A DNA stretch of 64,000 bases, from positions 2,400,296 through 2,464,295 of the forward strand of contig NZ_CP009227.1 of the NCBI RefSeq assembly GCF_000775995.1. Direction: 5' to 3'. Source of the stretch: Treponema sp. OMZ 838. GTDB taxonomy: Bacteria > Spirochaetota > Spirochaetia > Treponematales > Treponemataceae. Of this stretch, positions 1 to 8,611 are shown piece after piece (the first letter of the stretch is position 1; every line of letters starts with the position of its first letter). The position numbers and the translations under genes were made by a program. Below the pieces are notes generated by a model. The model was not told the DNA's origin. It saw only the letters and a program-made list of their open reading frames with translations, and ran no database searches.

Positions 1-2
1 CC

Positions 3-728
3 TATATCTATAATATCCAAGAGAAGAGCAATGAGCGGCTGCATATCACTTTTGGGTGGAAATATATTTCAGCCTTTTATACCCAAAGTCGCGAAATACC
101 GCAAAAACTTGACCCGTCGTTAAAGACATGGGTTCTGGACGGTACGGAAAAACGATTTATTCCCTTTGCTTTGGGCTTTTCGTTTTCCAATACTTCCAAT
201 CCCTTTACTATTTATGCATGGAAAAACCGTATCAAAATACAGCTTGGATTGTCGTCAACCTTACAGTTTAATTTAGTCCGCATTACGGATAGCTATTTTA
301 CGTTTGCACCTAAGATTATTTTTAATATCCATGAATTTTGGGATTTTTCTTTCGGTTCATCAAGCAGGAATGATGTCATTGCACGATATTTTCAAAAAGC
401 ACTCAATTTACCGATTGTTATTCCCGGCAATACCAATGTACTGACCGATTTGGTTGAGTCATTTTATTTTTGGGATACATCAAAACGGGAAGCATCAGGA
501 TTTAAACTCCAATCGCTGGATATAGGCCTTACCCATTATCTTAAAGATTGGACATTAAAATTCAATTGTGAAATTAAACCTCAGTTAAAGAATGTAGGCA
601 CCCGTAAATATTATGAATTTAGTCCGACAATCACTTTTGCGGTCGAGTGGAAACCTATCGGCGATATTAAAGTTGAAGCAAAAAAGAAAGACGGAAAATT
701 CTCCGTTGAGCGTGGCGAACTACAATAG
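3..728 (+). CDS. LptD/OstA-like outer-membrane protein, C-terminal part (5' end outside window)
   Basis: The frame is open from the first bases of the window to the stop at 726-728, so this is the 3' part of a longer gene; the TTG at 171 is internal. The visible 241 residues alternate aromatic and polar positions as in outer-membrane beta strands (for example around FTIYAWKN and ITFAVEW) and end in a short charged tail rich in Lys and Glu. The pattern resembles the barrel end of treponemal LptD/OstA homologues (TP0515-like), which insert lipid or glycolipid into the outer leaflet. That family name is from recognition, not a search. No Shine-Dalgarno is visible because the start lies upstream of the window. 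Another large porin-like barrel remains possible. Confidence 0.6.
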   Translation, partial: YIYNIQEKSNERLHITFGWKYISAFYTQSREIPQKLDPSLKTWVLDGTEKRFIPFALGFSFSNTSNPFTIYAWKNRIKIQLGLSSTLQFNLVRITDSYFTFAPKIIFNIHEFWDFSFGSSSRNDVIARYFQKALNLPIVIPGNTNVLTDLVESFYFWDTSKREASGFKLQSLDIGLTHYLKDWTLKFNCEIKPQLKNVGTRKYYEFSPTITFAVEWKPIGDIKVEAKKKDGKFSVERGELQ

Positions 729-799
729 CGCATCTCTAAGGGCAGTATTGTGAAATACACCGTCACAATAGCGCCATCAGTATAGCATTTTGAAATTCG

Positions 800-840
800 G
801 CAGGTATCCGAAAAAACGCTCCGGATTTTCAGGTACCTGC
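800..840. terminator. Hairpin between convergent genes
   Basis: Arms GCAGGTA (800-806) and TACCTGC (834-840), plus inner TCCG/CGGA pairing, lie between the convergent lptD-like and ABC ATPase genes. A short T-rich run follows on the plus strand. It could end transcription from either side; the U tract is weak. Confidence 0.45.
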
Positions 841-844
841 TGTT

Positions 845-1594
845 TTACGAAGAAGCAGCGGGTGAAGTGCCTCTTTCCGTCATCATAAGGAACAGATGCT
901 CAAGTGAATCGTTTGTGCCGCGCTGTGCTTGCAGTTCAGACAGCGACCCGCAAAACAGCATCCGCCCCTTGTTGATAATCGCAAGTTTGTCGCATACCTT
1001 TTCGGCAATTTCCATGATATGCGTGGAAAAAAACACCGTCTTTCCCGAATCGGCATAGCTCCGCATTAGGGTTTTCAGGCGGAACGCGGATTGAGGGTCA
1101 AGCCCGACGATGGGCTCATCCAAAATCCACAATTCCGGCTGATGGATAAGGCTTGCCGCAATGAGCAGCTTTTGCTTCATGCCGTGTGAAAAACTCGCGA
1201 TGCGCGTGTTCAATACCGTATCGATTTCAAAAAGCGCGGTATACTCTGCAATCCGTTTCTGCCGCTCTTCGGTTGAAACACCGTACACATCCGCGACAAA
1301 GTTGAGGTATTCAAGCGCCTTAAACTGCACAAACACTTCGGGATTATCGGTTACATACCCGATTTTCCGCTTTGCTTCCAGCGGATATTTCAGTATATCG
1401 GTACCGCCGATGAGAATATCCCCCGAATCGGGCGCAATGACACCGGTGAGCATTTTGATGGTCGTCGTTTTTCCCGCCCCGTTCGGCCCCAAAAAGCCGA
1501 AAATCTCCCCGCTTTTCGCCTCAAAAGAGAGATTATCAACCGCCTTTTCCCTTGACCGTCCATACGTCTTTGAAACATTCCGTATCGTAAGCAT
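845..1594 (-). CDS. ABC-2 type transporter ATP-binding protein
   Basis: A cytoplasmic ATPase of the CcmA/multidrug class that would power an ABC-2 membrane exporter. It carries a Walker A (GPNGAGKTT), a signature loop reading SHGMKQK, a Walker B with LDEP (ILDEPIVGLDP) and the switch His (FFSTHIME). The first possible ATG is at 1609, but GGAAGG stands about 7 nt before the ATG at 1594, which begins MLTIRNVSKTYG, so the 249-residue form is preferred. The longer reading would start inside the 1610-1641 hairpin region. No permease gene is adjacent on this strand: downstream is the convergent lptD-like gene and upstream is a peptidase. Its membrane partner must therefore be encoded elsewhere. The substrate cannot be read from the sequence. 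Confidence 0.85.
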   Translation of the reverse strand: MLTIRNVSKTYGRSREKAVDNLSFEAKSGEIFGFLGPNGAGKTTTIKMLTGVIAPDSGDILIGGTDILKYPLEAKRKIGYVTDNPEVFVQFKALEYLNFVADVYGVSTEERQKRIAEYTALFEIDTVLNTRIASFSHGMKQKLLIAASLIHQPELWILDEPIVGLDPQSAFRLKTLMRSYADSGKTVFFSTHIMEIAEKVCDKLAIINKGRMLFCGSLSELQAQRGTNDSLEHLFLMMTERGTSPAASS

Positions 1595-1609
1595 ATTTTT
1601 ACCTTCCAT

Positions 1610-1798
1610 TTGTGCAAAATTTTAGATAAAATTTTGCACAATTTTTTTCAGAAAAAGGGCAAACGCATCAGAGAAATAGACAAAATTGCAGAATAAATAG
1701 GATGTGAGACCATTTGAGCCGTGGAACGGCGAAACTCTGGTCGAATAGCCTGTTTATTCTGCAGGGCTGTTAAAAAAACAGTCTGATGCGTTTGCCCT
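1610..1798. repeat. Two-hairpin intergenic element, copy 1 of 3
   Basis: Hairpin A has perfect 15-bp arms at 1610-1624 and 1627-1641 around AAATTTT, followed on the plus strand by seven T. After 14 nt comes hairpin B (1656-1798). Its outer stem is 16 bp and perfect (AGGGCAAACGCATCAG, 1656-1671, against 1783-1798). Its inner stem is 15 bp (1687-1701 with 1749-1763, one G-U). A GACCA/TGGTC step follows (1708-1712 with 1738-1742), then a GCCGT/ACGGC cap (1718-1730). The same architecture recurs at 11356 and 48640 with different but paired stem sequences. The element fills the gap between the C69 dipeptidase stop (6 bp away) and the ABC ATPase leader. Confidence 0.85.
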
Positions 1799-1804
1799 GA
1801 GTTT

Positions 1805-3244
1805 TTACAGGTTTTTATCCATTTTGAAGCTGAGCTTTGAGTAGTTAAACGATTCCAGCATCAGCTGCGCGATCAGGTCTTTGGTCTTTTTAATGACGTA
1901 AGCGGCGGTCCTTTCGTTTTCCGCGGTGAGGAATTCGGTCAGTTTTTCTCCGGTCAGGGCTTTGCCTGCTTCGGTAACCTCGTGAACTCGTTTGAACCCG
2001 TAGGTTTGCATCTCGTTCAGATAGGTTGTATTTGCGTCGCGGAATGCCGGATAGCGGCTTTCGGTGAGGAACCCGAGGATTTTAAACAGCCAATAGGCAT
2101 TTTCGAGCGAGACGGTCGCCGTCTTTTTTTTGTAGATTTTCGGTGTGTCGTTGATATTGGTAAAAAAAGGTACATAGGGGGTAAAGGCGGTAGTGCCGAA
2201 TGCGAGCCACTGAATAGCGGCCATGCCTTTCGGTACGCGGGAACGCAGCTGGAGAATATGGGATTCTGCCGTGCGGGAAAGAGAGATACCTCTGAACCGT
2301 GTTTTTTCGTAGTCGGTTCCCGCCTTGCCGAGCGGATCATAGATGGTTTCGTTGTAATGCGAACTCAAGATATACTGCACATCTTCTACCGAAATCAGCC
2401 TGCTCGCCTTTCGTATAAACGGGATATCGTTGGATACGGGGCTTTGCTCTATTTCGGGGTTCAAGTATTTTTGTGCAAACCATGCGCGCGGCGTGTTGTA
2501 CACACGGTCTTTCTCGGTTGAGGTACCGAAAATATGGCGGAAGTTAAAGCCTTCGCGGTCGGGATTGAGCTTATGCGTATCGACAAATGCCTGAATGCCG
2601 TCTGCCCACATAAACTCACGCTCGTTTGAAAAATCGATGGTTTCGATACAGACCTGATTAGGTGCGACGGCATAGCAGTTGTCGGGGATGCGCTGCGCGA
2701 CCCAGTAATGTCCGCACGGGATTTCCATATACCATGCTTCATCCGCATCGGCAAACAGGATCCCGTTGCCTTCCGCCGAACCGTACTGTGCGATGAGCTT
2801 ACCTAAAAAGGCAACCCCTTCCCGCGCGGAATTGATAAACGGTGCTACGATGTTGTAGATAGCATCTTCTCCGATACCGTCCGGTACGAGCGGATCGAAC
2901 GCAAGCACGCGCGGATTGCCGTATACGCTTTCGGTGGAGCTGACGGCAATATTCTTTTCGTTGATGCCTGCTTCTCCGTATTCGCCTTCATCGCCCTTCA
3001 GCAGCTGAAATGCCTGAGGCGTAGAAGTGCAGCGGAGCGCCTTCTCCGGCAGCGCAACGGTAACGCCGGTGTTCTTCGATGTATAGGTACGGTTTTTTAC
3101 CTCGCTTGCGGGCATCACGGTAAACAGTTTAACCGAAATCGCTTCGTGAAAGTCCTCGTTGCGGGCAATCATCACCGAACCGTCAACTGAGGCCTTTTTA
3201 CCCACCAGCACGGTGGTACAAGATTGATGATGTGTGTTGTTCAT
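1805..3244 (-). CDS. C69 (U34) family dipeptidase
   Basis: An Ntn-hydrolase peptidase of the PepD/C69 family, which cleaves dipeptides and in related enzymes becomes active when the residues before the nucleophilic Cys are removed. The protein opens MNNTHHQSC, so Cys9 would be the new N-terminus. It is followed by the family signature in which TTVLVG leads to DGSVMIARNED. The length of 479 residues is normal for the family. There is no signal peptide, so it should act in the cytoplasm on imported peptides, which fits an amino-acid-fermenting treponeme. The start at 3244 lies 51 bp from the next upstream gene. Its stop is followed after 6 bp by the two-hairpin element, which could act as its 3' end structure. 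The identity of the preferred dipeptide is unknown. Confidence 0.85.
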   Translation of the reverse strand: MNNTHHQSCTTVLVGKKASVDGSVMIARNEDFHEAISVKLFTVMPASEVKNRTYTSKNTGVTVALPEKALRCTSTPQAFQLLKGDEGEYGEAGINEKNIAVSSTESVYGNPRVLAFDPLVPDGIGEDAIYNIVAPFINSAREGVAFLGKLIAQYGSAEGNGILFADADEAWYMEIPCGHYWVAQRIPDNCYAVAPNQVCIETIDFSNEREFMWADGIQAFVDTHKLNPDREGFNFRHIFGTSTEKDRVYNTPRAWFAQKYLNPEIEQSPVSNDIPFIRKASRLISVEDVQYILSSHYNETIYDPLGKAGTDYEKTRFRGISLSRTAESHILQLRSRVPKGMAAIQWLAFGTTAFTPYVPFFTNINDTPKIYKKKTATVSLENAYWLFKILGFLTESRYPAFRDANTTYLNEMQTYGFKRVHEVTEAGKALTGEKLTEFLTAENERTAAYVIKKTKDLIAQLMLESFNYSKLSFKMDKNL

Positions 3245-3295
3245 ATAATGTAATCTCCTATAAAACCTTTTAGATTTAATGTGCGAGAAGTGCTT

Positions 3296-4792
3296 TTACC
3301 GCGCATCCCTAAGCGACTGACATGCATCGCAGAGGATACGCGTCAGGTATTCTTTATTCCGATAGAGCTCCGGATCCCCCGAAGGACAGCATACGGGATG
3401 TAGTGCGGTAAGCAGTTTGCCGAGGGTACCGCGGTCATATTCCTCACGGTTTTGGAGGCAGAGAATTTTCGGATACTCGGTCGGCTCGGTGTACTCCGTT
3501 TCAGAAGTTAGCGGCTCTTCCAACCGTTCTCCCGGACGTACCCCGATGATTTCTATCGGTATGTCTTTTTCCGGTTCGTAGCCCATGTACCGTATCAGCT
3601 GACGGGCGGTTTCCAGAATATTGACCGGTTCGCCCATATCCAGTAGGTATGACTGCCCGTTGATGCCCACTCCGCCAGTCTGCAATACGAGTGAACAGGC
3701 TTCCGGTATGGTCATAAAAAAGCGCATCATATCGGGGGAGGTTACCGTTACGGGACCTCCTTTTTTTACCTGTTCGACAAAGAGCGGAAAAATTGAGCCG
3801 CGCGAGCCGAGCACGTTTCCGAACCGGACAAACATATAGGCATAGTCAGCGCTGCCGTATTTTTCTTTGACCCGCGCGGCGGCATCAAGCACCATCTTTT
3901 CGTTGAGCATCTTCGAAACCCCGTAAATCGATACGGGATTAACCGCCTTATCCGTCGAGATAAGCACAAAGCGTTTTACGCCGTTTTCGATACAGGCATC
4001 GAGCAGGTTCTTGGTACCGAACACGTTATTTTCGATGACGGCGACGGGGTTCGCTTCCATCAGCGGTACGTGCTTGTAAGCCGCCGTATGGAAAACCGCA
4101 TCGCAGCGGAGCTTCCCGATAATATACCGCATATACTCGCGGTCTTTCAGCTCACCCACGATAGGCACAATCGTTGCCTTGTCGCCGACCCCTTCTTCCT
4201 GTAAGAGGTGGAGTTCTTTATCGATCTGGTAAATTGAGTTTTCTCCATGCCCGAATAGATAAAGCCGCTCGGCGCCGCCCGAAAGGAGCTGTCGCGCCAG
4301 TTCGCTGCCGATGGAGCCGCCTGCGCCGGTAATCAGTACCCGCTTTCCGCGCAGATAGGCAAGGCTGTTTTTTAAGCTGATTTTTATCGGTGTGCGTCCG
4401 AGCAGGTCTTGCGGGTTTATCTCCCGTGCTTGTACGAGGTGCGCATTCCCGTCTACAATCTGCGAAATACCAGGCAGTAATTTGATGGTGGTAAATCCTG
4501 CCTCTTTTACAATTGCATAGATTTCGCGTAATCGCTCTGCCTTTATACTTGGAATGGCAATCAACAGTTCATCCCGCGCCTCCACTCTGATAAGGCGGGC
4601 AACATCTTGAATCGGACCAAGTACCGGAATATCTTCAATTTTAGTACCGATTTTCTGCGGATCGTCGTCAAGGAATGCCGCAACACGGCCGAATACGCCT
4701 TTCCGTTTTATTTCGTGGGCAATCATGGTGCCCGCAAGCCCCGCCCCGATAATATACACGGTCGGCTGTACTTTATTACTTTGAGCTGTCAT
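3296..4792 (-). CDS. Nucleotide-sugar dehydratase/epimerase, CapD/WbpM family, soluble form
   Basis: An NAD(P)-dependent extended short-chain dehydrogenase acting on UDP-sugars, probably early in surface glycan synthesis. Residues 10-120 form a first Rossmann-like domain (IIGAGLAGT, then DDDP). The catalytic domain starts near residue 150 with TGAGGSIGSE at 155-164 and includes STDKAVNP and a YGVSK active-site motif. WbpM and PglF relatives usually carry four N-terminal membrane helices. Here they are absent and the protein starts straight at the first nucleotide-binding fold, so it is soluble at 498 residues. Its ATG overlaps the stop of the NusG paralogue by 4 bp (ATGA), so the two are translationally coupled. 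Whether it is a 4,6-dehydratase or a C4 epimerase cannot be told from the motifs alone. Confidence 0.8.
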   Translation of the reverse strand: MTAQSNKVQPTVYIIGAGLAGTMIAHEIKRKGVFGRVAAFLDDDPQKIGTKIEDIPVLGPIQDVARLIRVEARDELLIAIPSIKAERLREIYAIVKEAGFTTIKLLPGISQIVDGNAHLVQAREINPQDLLGRTPIKISLKNSLAYLRGKRVLITGAGGSIGSELARQLLSGGAERLYLFGHGENSIYQIDKELHLLQEEGVGDKATIVPIVGELKDREYMRYIIGKLRCDAVFHTAAYKHVPLMEANPVAVIENNVFGTKNLLDACIENGVKRFVLISTDKAVNPVSIYGVSKMLNEKMVLDAAARVKEKYGSADYAYMFVRFGNVLGSRGSIFPLFVEQVKKGGPVTVTSPDMMRFFMTIPEACSLVLQTGGVGINGQSYLLDMGEPVNILETARQLIRYMGYEPEKDIPIEIIGVRPGERLEEPLTSETEYTEPTEYPKILCLQNREEYDRGTLGKLLTALHPVCCPSGDPELYRNKEYLTRILCDACQSLRDAR

Positions 4793-5331
4793 CTCTCCCC
4801 TCCACCTAAACCGGCCGCTGCCGGCTCTATCACATCAAAAGCCAAATCGATGGGAAAGCTGTCGGTGTACATATCGAGCAGTACCTTAGCCCGTTGCTTT
4901 CTTCTATCAACTTTGATAATTTTTCCTTCAAGTCCTTTCAGCGCCCCTTCTACAACACATATCCGTGCATTCGCGTCAAAAAATACTTTAGACGGAGCAG
5001 TAACTTCTCCGAACGAAAGAAAATGGCGCAAAAGCGCGAGGTCATTATCGGCAAGCGGCAGCGGATTTTGATTATTCGGCAAAAAATGATAAAAATTCGG
5101 TGTCTTACGGAGCTGCCAGCAAAGCGGAAGCGATAAGTCAGCGATTTCTAAAAAAATATAGCCGGGAAATACCGGGGCATCAACTTTGTGCCGTATACCT
5201 TTCTTTTTAACATACAGTATGCGGCGCGGAAAATAGGCTTCTATTTCATGTTTTTCTTCATTTAATTTCCGTATTGTTTTTAACAGCTCCGGTTCCTTAC
5301 CTGTTTTTACCTGCACTGCATAATAATCCAT
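4789..5331 (-). CDS. NusG paralogue (LoaP/UpxY/RfaH-like processive antiterminator)
   Basis: A 180-residue NusG-family protein with an N-terminal NGN domain (from MDYYAVQVKTGKEPELL, through PVFPGYIFLE) and a C-terminal KOW-like segment (LKGLEGKIIKVDRRKQRAKV). It is coupled to a single capsule-type sugar enzyme rather than to the secE/rplK cluster where housekeeping nusG sits. That context marks it as a specialised paralogue, of the kind that lets polymerase read through long polysaccharide operons. An extension upstream to 5370 is possible, but MDYYAVQV matches where the family begins, so 5331 is preferred; the Shine-Dalgarno is weak. It shares ATGA with the downstream dehydratase gene. Only one biosynthetic gene follows on this strand before the C69 peptidase, so its target operon is either short or elsewhere. 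Confidence 0.8.
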   Translation of the reverse strand: MDYYAVQVKTGKEPELLKTIRKLNEEKHEIEAYFPRRILYVKKKGIRHKVDAPVFPGYIFLEIADLSLPLCWQLRKTPNFYHFLPNNQNPLPLADNDLALLRHFLSFGEVTAPSKVFFDANARICVVEGALKGLEGKIIKVDRRKQRAKVLLDMYTDSFPIDLAFDVIEPAAAGLGGGER

Positions 5332-5466
5332 AGAGCATTCACTATAGCATAAAAGAAAAAAAAGCTCCATTGGGCGATACAGGGCAATGCCTATCTAGCT
5401 ATAAAAATGAAAATACGGTACACTTATTCTATCGTCAAATTTTTCTTACTATGCTGGAGAGACTCT

Positions 5467-7542
5467 ATGAAAATACGGACATCAGTTAACCTGTTTTTGG
5501 TAACGACGCTTATTATCGCTGTTTGCGGAGCCCTCGCTTTTAGCGTTATGCAAGCAAGGTCATATATGGAAAGTAATTTCTATAAGACCGTACCGTTTAT
5601 GTTGGATGCTTCATGTTCTGAATTACAGGCAAACCTTGCAGTGGGCTTAGCACGTTCGCAAGACTTAGCGGAAGAACCGTACTTGCTGGATTGGTTTAAC
5701 AGTTATGAAAAAGATAACGAAAATGGCGCTAAAGTTACCGAAAGACTGATTGATGTTAGTCAAGATGAACAGTTTTCTGCCGGTTTTGCCGCTTCGAATT
5801 TAACCGGTAATTACTATGTTGTTGATAGTAATAAACAGGTAAAAAAAGATATACTTACCGAAGCCGATGATTCATGGTTTTTTACCATGATGAAAAGTCC
5901 GCAGACGTTATTTTATAGTGTCGATTATAATAAAACGCTCAATAAAACGAATTTTTGGTTTAACGTAAAAGTATTTAATACGGCAGGGGAAGCTATCGGA
6001 TTTGCCGGTATGGCAGTCGATTTACAAAAAACCGTTGCTAAAATAAATAAATCGCTACCGAGTCCGCAATCATGGGTCGGCATTATTGATAATACCGATA
6101 CATTATCGCTTTGCTCAAATGCCGACTTTACAAATAAAAAACTGAATAAGGTGATCGGTATTCTTTCAAACTTAACCGGCTACAGTAATCTTCAATACTA
6201 TGACGATGCTTCGCTCGGCAGAGTGGTTGTTGTAAAAAAACAGCTTGCCAATTTGCCTTATTATACTATCATGGCAGTTCCTGTAAAGGATTTTGCACCG
6301 CCGATTTTCGCGATTATGAGCTATTCTCTTTTATGGACGGCCGTACTGGTAATAGTTATGATCGCAGTCAATCAGTTTATGCTCCGCTATTTATTCGGAC
6401 GATTTATTAAACTCCATGCTATTTTCGATAAAGTTGCAGAAGGTGATTTTACCGTTCAGGCAGCAGTACATTCCGATGAGCTCGGTGCCATCGCGTTATC
6501 CATGAATAATGCAATAGAAAAAATCCGTGCTTCTTTTTTGGTTATCACTAATACGGCAAAAAATATGCAAGCGGTTAGCCAGACATTGTCTACAAGAATG
6601 GTGAATTCTGCTGCAGCACTTAATGAGATAACAGGAAATATTGAAAGTGTAAAAGACAGCGTCATGGTTCAGCATACGGAAGTTACTGAAACTGCTGCAA
6701 AGATAGATTCTATTGCTCAAACGATGTCAAGCCTTGATTTTCATATTGATAATCAAGCTAAAAGTATTTCCGGTTCATCTCTTACAATCGAAGAAATTAT
6801 AAAAAATATCCGGACTTTACAAGAACGGGCTGAAAAAAATCTTCAATCGATTAAAACCCTTGAAAAAACAACTCATACCGGTAAAGAGACCGTTGCGATG
6901 GTTGTTGAGGTAACAAAGGTAGTAACGGAGCAATCCGAGAGTCTTCTCGATGCTATTACGGTTATTCAGAATACGGCAAGCCAAACAAACCTTCTCGCGA
7001 TGAATGCTGCAATTGAGGCAGCCCATGCGGGGGAAGCGGGAAAAGGGTTTGCAGTCGTCGCCGATGAGATACGAAAACTGGCTGAGGAATCGGGTGCTCA
7101 AGGTACAAGTATTACTAAGGTTTTGGAAGAACTTAAACATAAGATCGAAAGTCTTAATGGTGCAGGACCGCTGGTAGCGGAGCAATTTGAAAAAATCAGT
7201 GCTATGATGGACTTTATCTATCGACAGGAAGACGGCATGATCCGTACCATGAAGGAACAAATGCAGGGCGGTGAAGACGTCTTGAATGTGATTAGTGAAG
7301 TGAATGCCATAACATCGAAGGTTAAAGCCGATTCAAATAACATACTTTCCGAAGCTACCGATATTTCAGCCGGTATCAAAAAACTTGCCAACCTGTCTGA
7401 GATTATTACACAAAGCATGGCTGAAATGGCGTCCGGAATAGCGGAAGTCAACAATGCAATGCAAGAAGTAAATACTATCGCGATGAATAATCAGAAAAAT
7501 GCGGCCAACGTTACCGGAGAAATTGGAAAGTTCAAGGTATAA
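5467..7542 (+). CDS. Methyl-accepting chemotaxis protein
   Basis: A transmembrane chemoreceptor passing a periplasmic signal to CheA/CheW. A first membrane helix lies at about residues 8-28. A periplasmic sensor of about 250 residues follows (Cache-like, with [21 protein letters not shown]). The second helix is near 280-305, then HAMP, then a long coiled-coil signalling domain. The conserved hairpin tip begins near residue 500 ([20 protein letters not shown], then [16 protein letters not shown]). There is no C-terminal CheR-binding pentapeptide. A longer reading starts at 5407, but GGAGAG sits 7 nt before the ATG at 5467, and that start gives the normal short cytoplasmic tip before helix 1. 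The gene stands alone, divergent from the NusG paralogue, and is followed by a hairpin terminator. The ligand is not predictable here. Confidence 0.93.
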   Translation: MKIRTSVNLFLVTTLIIAVCGALAFSVMQARSYMESNFYKTVPFMLDASCSELQANLAVGLARSQDLAEEPYLLDWFNSYEKDNENGAKVTERLIDVSQDEQFSAGFAASNLTGNYYVVDSNKQVKKDILTEADDSWFFTMMKSPQTLFYSVDYNKTLNKTNFWFNVKVFNTAGEAIGFAGMAVDLQKTVAKINKSLPSPQSWVGIIDNTDTLSLCSNADFTNKKLNKVIGILSNLTGYSNLQYYDDASLGRVVVVKKQLANLPYYTIMAVPVKDFAPPIFAIMSYSLLWTAVLVIVMIAVNQFMLRYLFGRFIKLHAIFDKVAEGDFTVQAAVHSDELGAIALSMNNAIEKIRASFLVITNTAKNMQAVSQTLSTRMVNSAAALNEITGNIESVKDSVMVQHTEVTETAAKIDSIAQTMSSLDFHIDNQAKSISGSSLTIEEIIKNIRTLQERAEKNLQSIKTLEKTTHTGKETVAMVVEVTKVVTEQSESLLDAITVIQNTASQTNLLAMNAAIEAAHAGEAGKGFAVVADEIRKLAEESGAQGTSITKVLEELKHKIESLNGAGPLVAEQFEKISAMMDFIYRQEDGMIRTMKEQMQGGEDVLNVISEVNAITSKVKADSNNILSEATDISAGIKKLANLSEIITQSMAEMASGIAEVNNAMQEVNTIAMNNQKNAANVTGEIGKFKV

Positions 7543-7552
7543 GCAGTATGGG

Positions 7553-7585
7553 AACCTCTAAAAGACTCAGCTTTTTAGAGGTTTT
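7553..7585 (+). terminator. AACCTCTAAAA hairpin after the chemoreceptor gene
   Basis: Arms AACCTCTAAAA and TTTTTAGAGGTT enclose a short loop and are followed by TTGTTGAGATTTTTTT. It belongs to a repeated hairpin type also seen at 11990-12019 and 46978-47008. A second small stem (CCCGTTT/AAACGGG) follows at about 7603-7620. Confidence 0.7.
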
Positions 7586-7661
7586 GTTGAGATTTTTTTG
7601 CCCGTTTATCTAAAACGGGTATTCTCAGACAATTTCCAACCGGTAGCGTAAGGAGCATAAC

Positions 7662-8600
7662 ATGGGAAGTTTCTTTATAGCATTTAATGCAGTTATGCCG
7701 GTCGTTCTCTTAGTTGTTTTCGGCTATTTTCTCAAACAACAAGGGTATTTCAGCAAGACAACGATTGCCCAATTAAATAAGCTCTGCTTTGACTTACTTT
7801 TACCGATCGTAACCTTTAATAATATTAGAAAGACAAATTTAAATGAAGTTTTCGATTTGCGCTTCGTTCTGTATGCCGCAGGAAGTATTTTAGTCGCTAT
7901 CTTTCTGCTTATTATCATTGTTCCCTTATTTGAGAAAGATAAAAAAAAGCAAGGCGTTATGATTCAGGGGACATTCAGAAGTAATTTTGTGATGCTTGGG
8001 ATTCCCCTTTCTTCTTATATTGCAGGAGAAAACAGCGCGATCTTGGCATCGATGCTTATTATGGTTGTTGTTCCCATCTTCAATGCTGCAGCCGTTGTTA
8101 TATTTTCAATCTATGGCGGATGCGCCGTCAACAAAAAGAAGCTGATACGAGATGTATTAAAAAATCACATGGTCATTGCCTCTCTTTTAGGAATTATGAT
8201 GTCCTTGCTGCATCCTCCTATTCCCCATTTTTTCAATAAATCGTTGACGGATATCGGCAAAGTAGGCAGTGTATTTCCCATTATCGTACTGGGTGCAATG
8301 CTCGATTTTTCAAAAGTTTCGGCAAATTTTAAAAATCTGTTGATTACCGTTGCAGGCAAGCTCATCGGTATGCCGTTGATCTTTATTACGCCGGCTGTTT
8401 ATCTTGGATTTCGAGCCAATGAGATTGTAGCGCTTATCGCCCTTTACGGTTCTCCTACGGCTGTTATTTCAGCGGTTATGGCTGAACAACTTGGCTGTGA
8501 TCATGAACTCGCTGCTCAAGTCGTTATTTTCTCAACGGTACTATCGTGTATCACTATTTTCGGGATAGTCTTTGTACTGAGCTTTTTGAAGGTGATATAG
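7662..8600 (+). CDS. AEC (auxin efflux carrier) family transporter
   Basis: A 312-residue inner-membrane protein with about ten hydrophobic helices arranged as two halves, typical of the AEC family. Bacterial members export or exchange small carboxylates such as malate or malonate. The central loop (FEKDKKKQGVMIQGTFRSNFVMLGIPL) matches the conserved RSN-containing motif of the family, and the second half has AVYLGFRANEIVALIALYGSPTAV. The ATG at 7662 follows AAGGAGCATAAC, a good Shine-Dalgarno. It lies between the chemoreceptor and the convergent serine dehydratase operon; its stop is only 12 bp from the sdaAA stop. No regulator is adjacent. The substrate is unknown. Confidence 0.88.
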   Translation: MGSFFIAFNAVMPVVLLVVFGYFLKQQGYFSKTTIAQLNKLCFDLLLPIVTFNNIRKTNLNEVFDLRFVLYAAGSILVAIFLLIIIVPLFEKDKKKQGVMIQGTFRSNFVMLGIPLSSYIAGENSAILASMLIMVVVPIFNAAAVVIFSIYGGCAVNKKKLIRDVLKNHMVIASLLGIMMSLLHPPIPHFFNKSLTDIGKVGSVFPIIVLGAMLDFSKVSANFKNLLITVAGKLIGMPLIFITPAVYLGFRANEIVALIALYGSPTAVISAVMAEQLGCDHELAAQVVIFSTVLSCITIFGIVFVLSFLKVI

Positions 8601-8611
8601 GCTTCCCCTCA

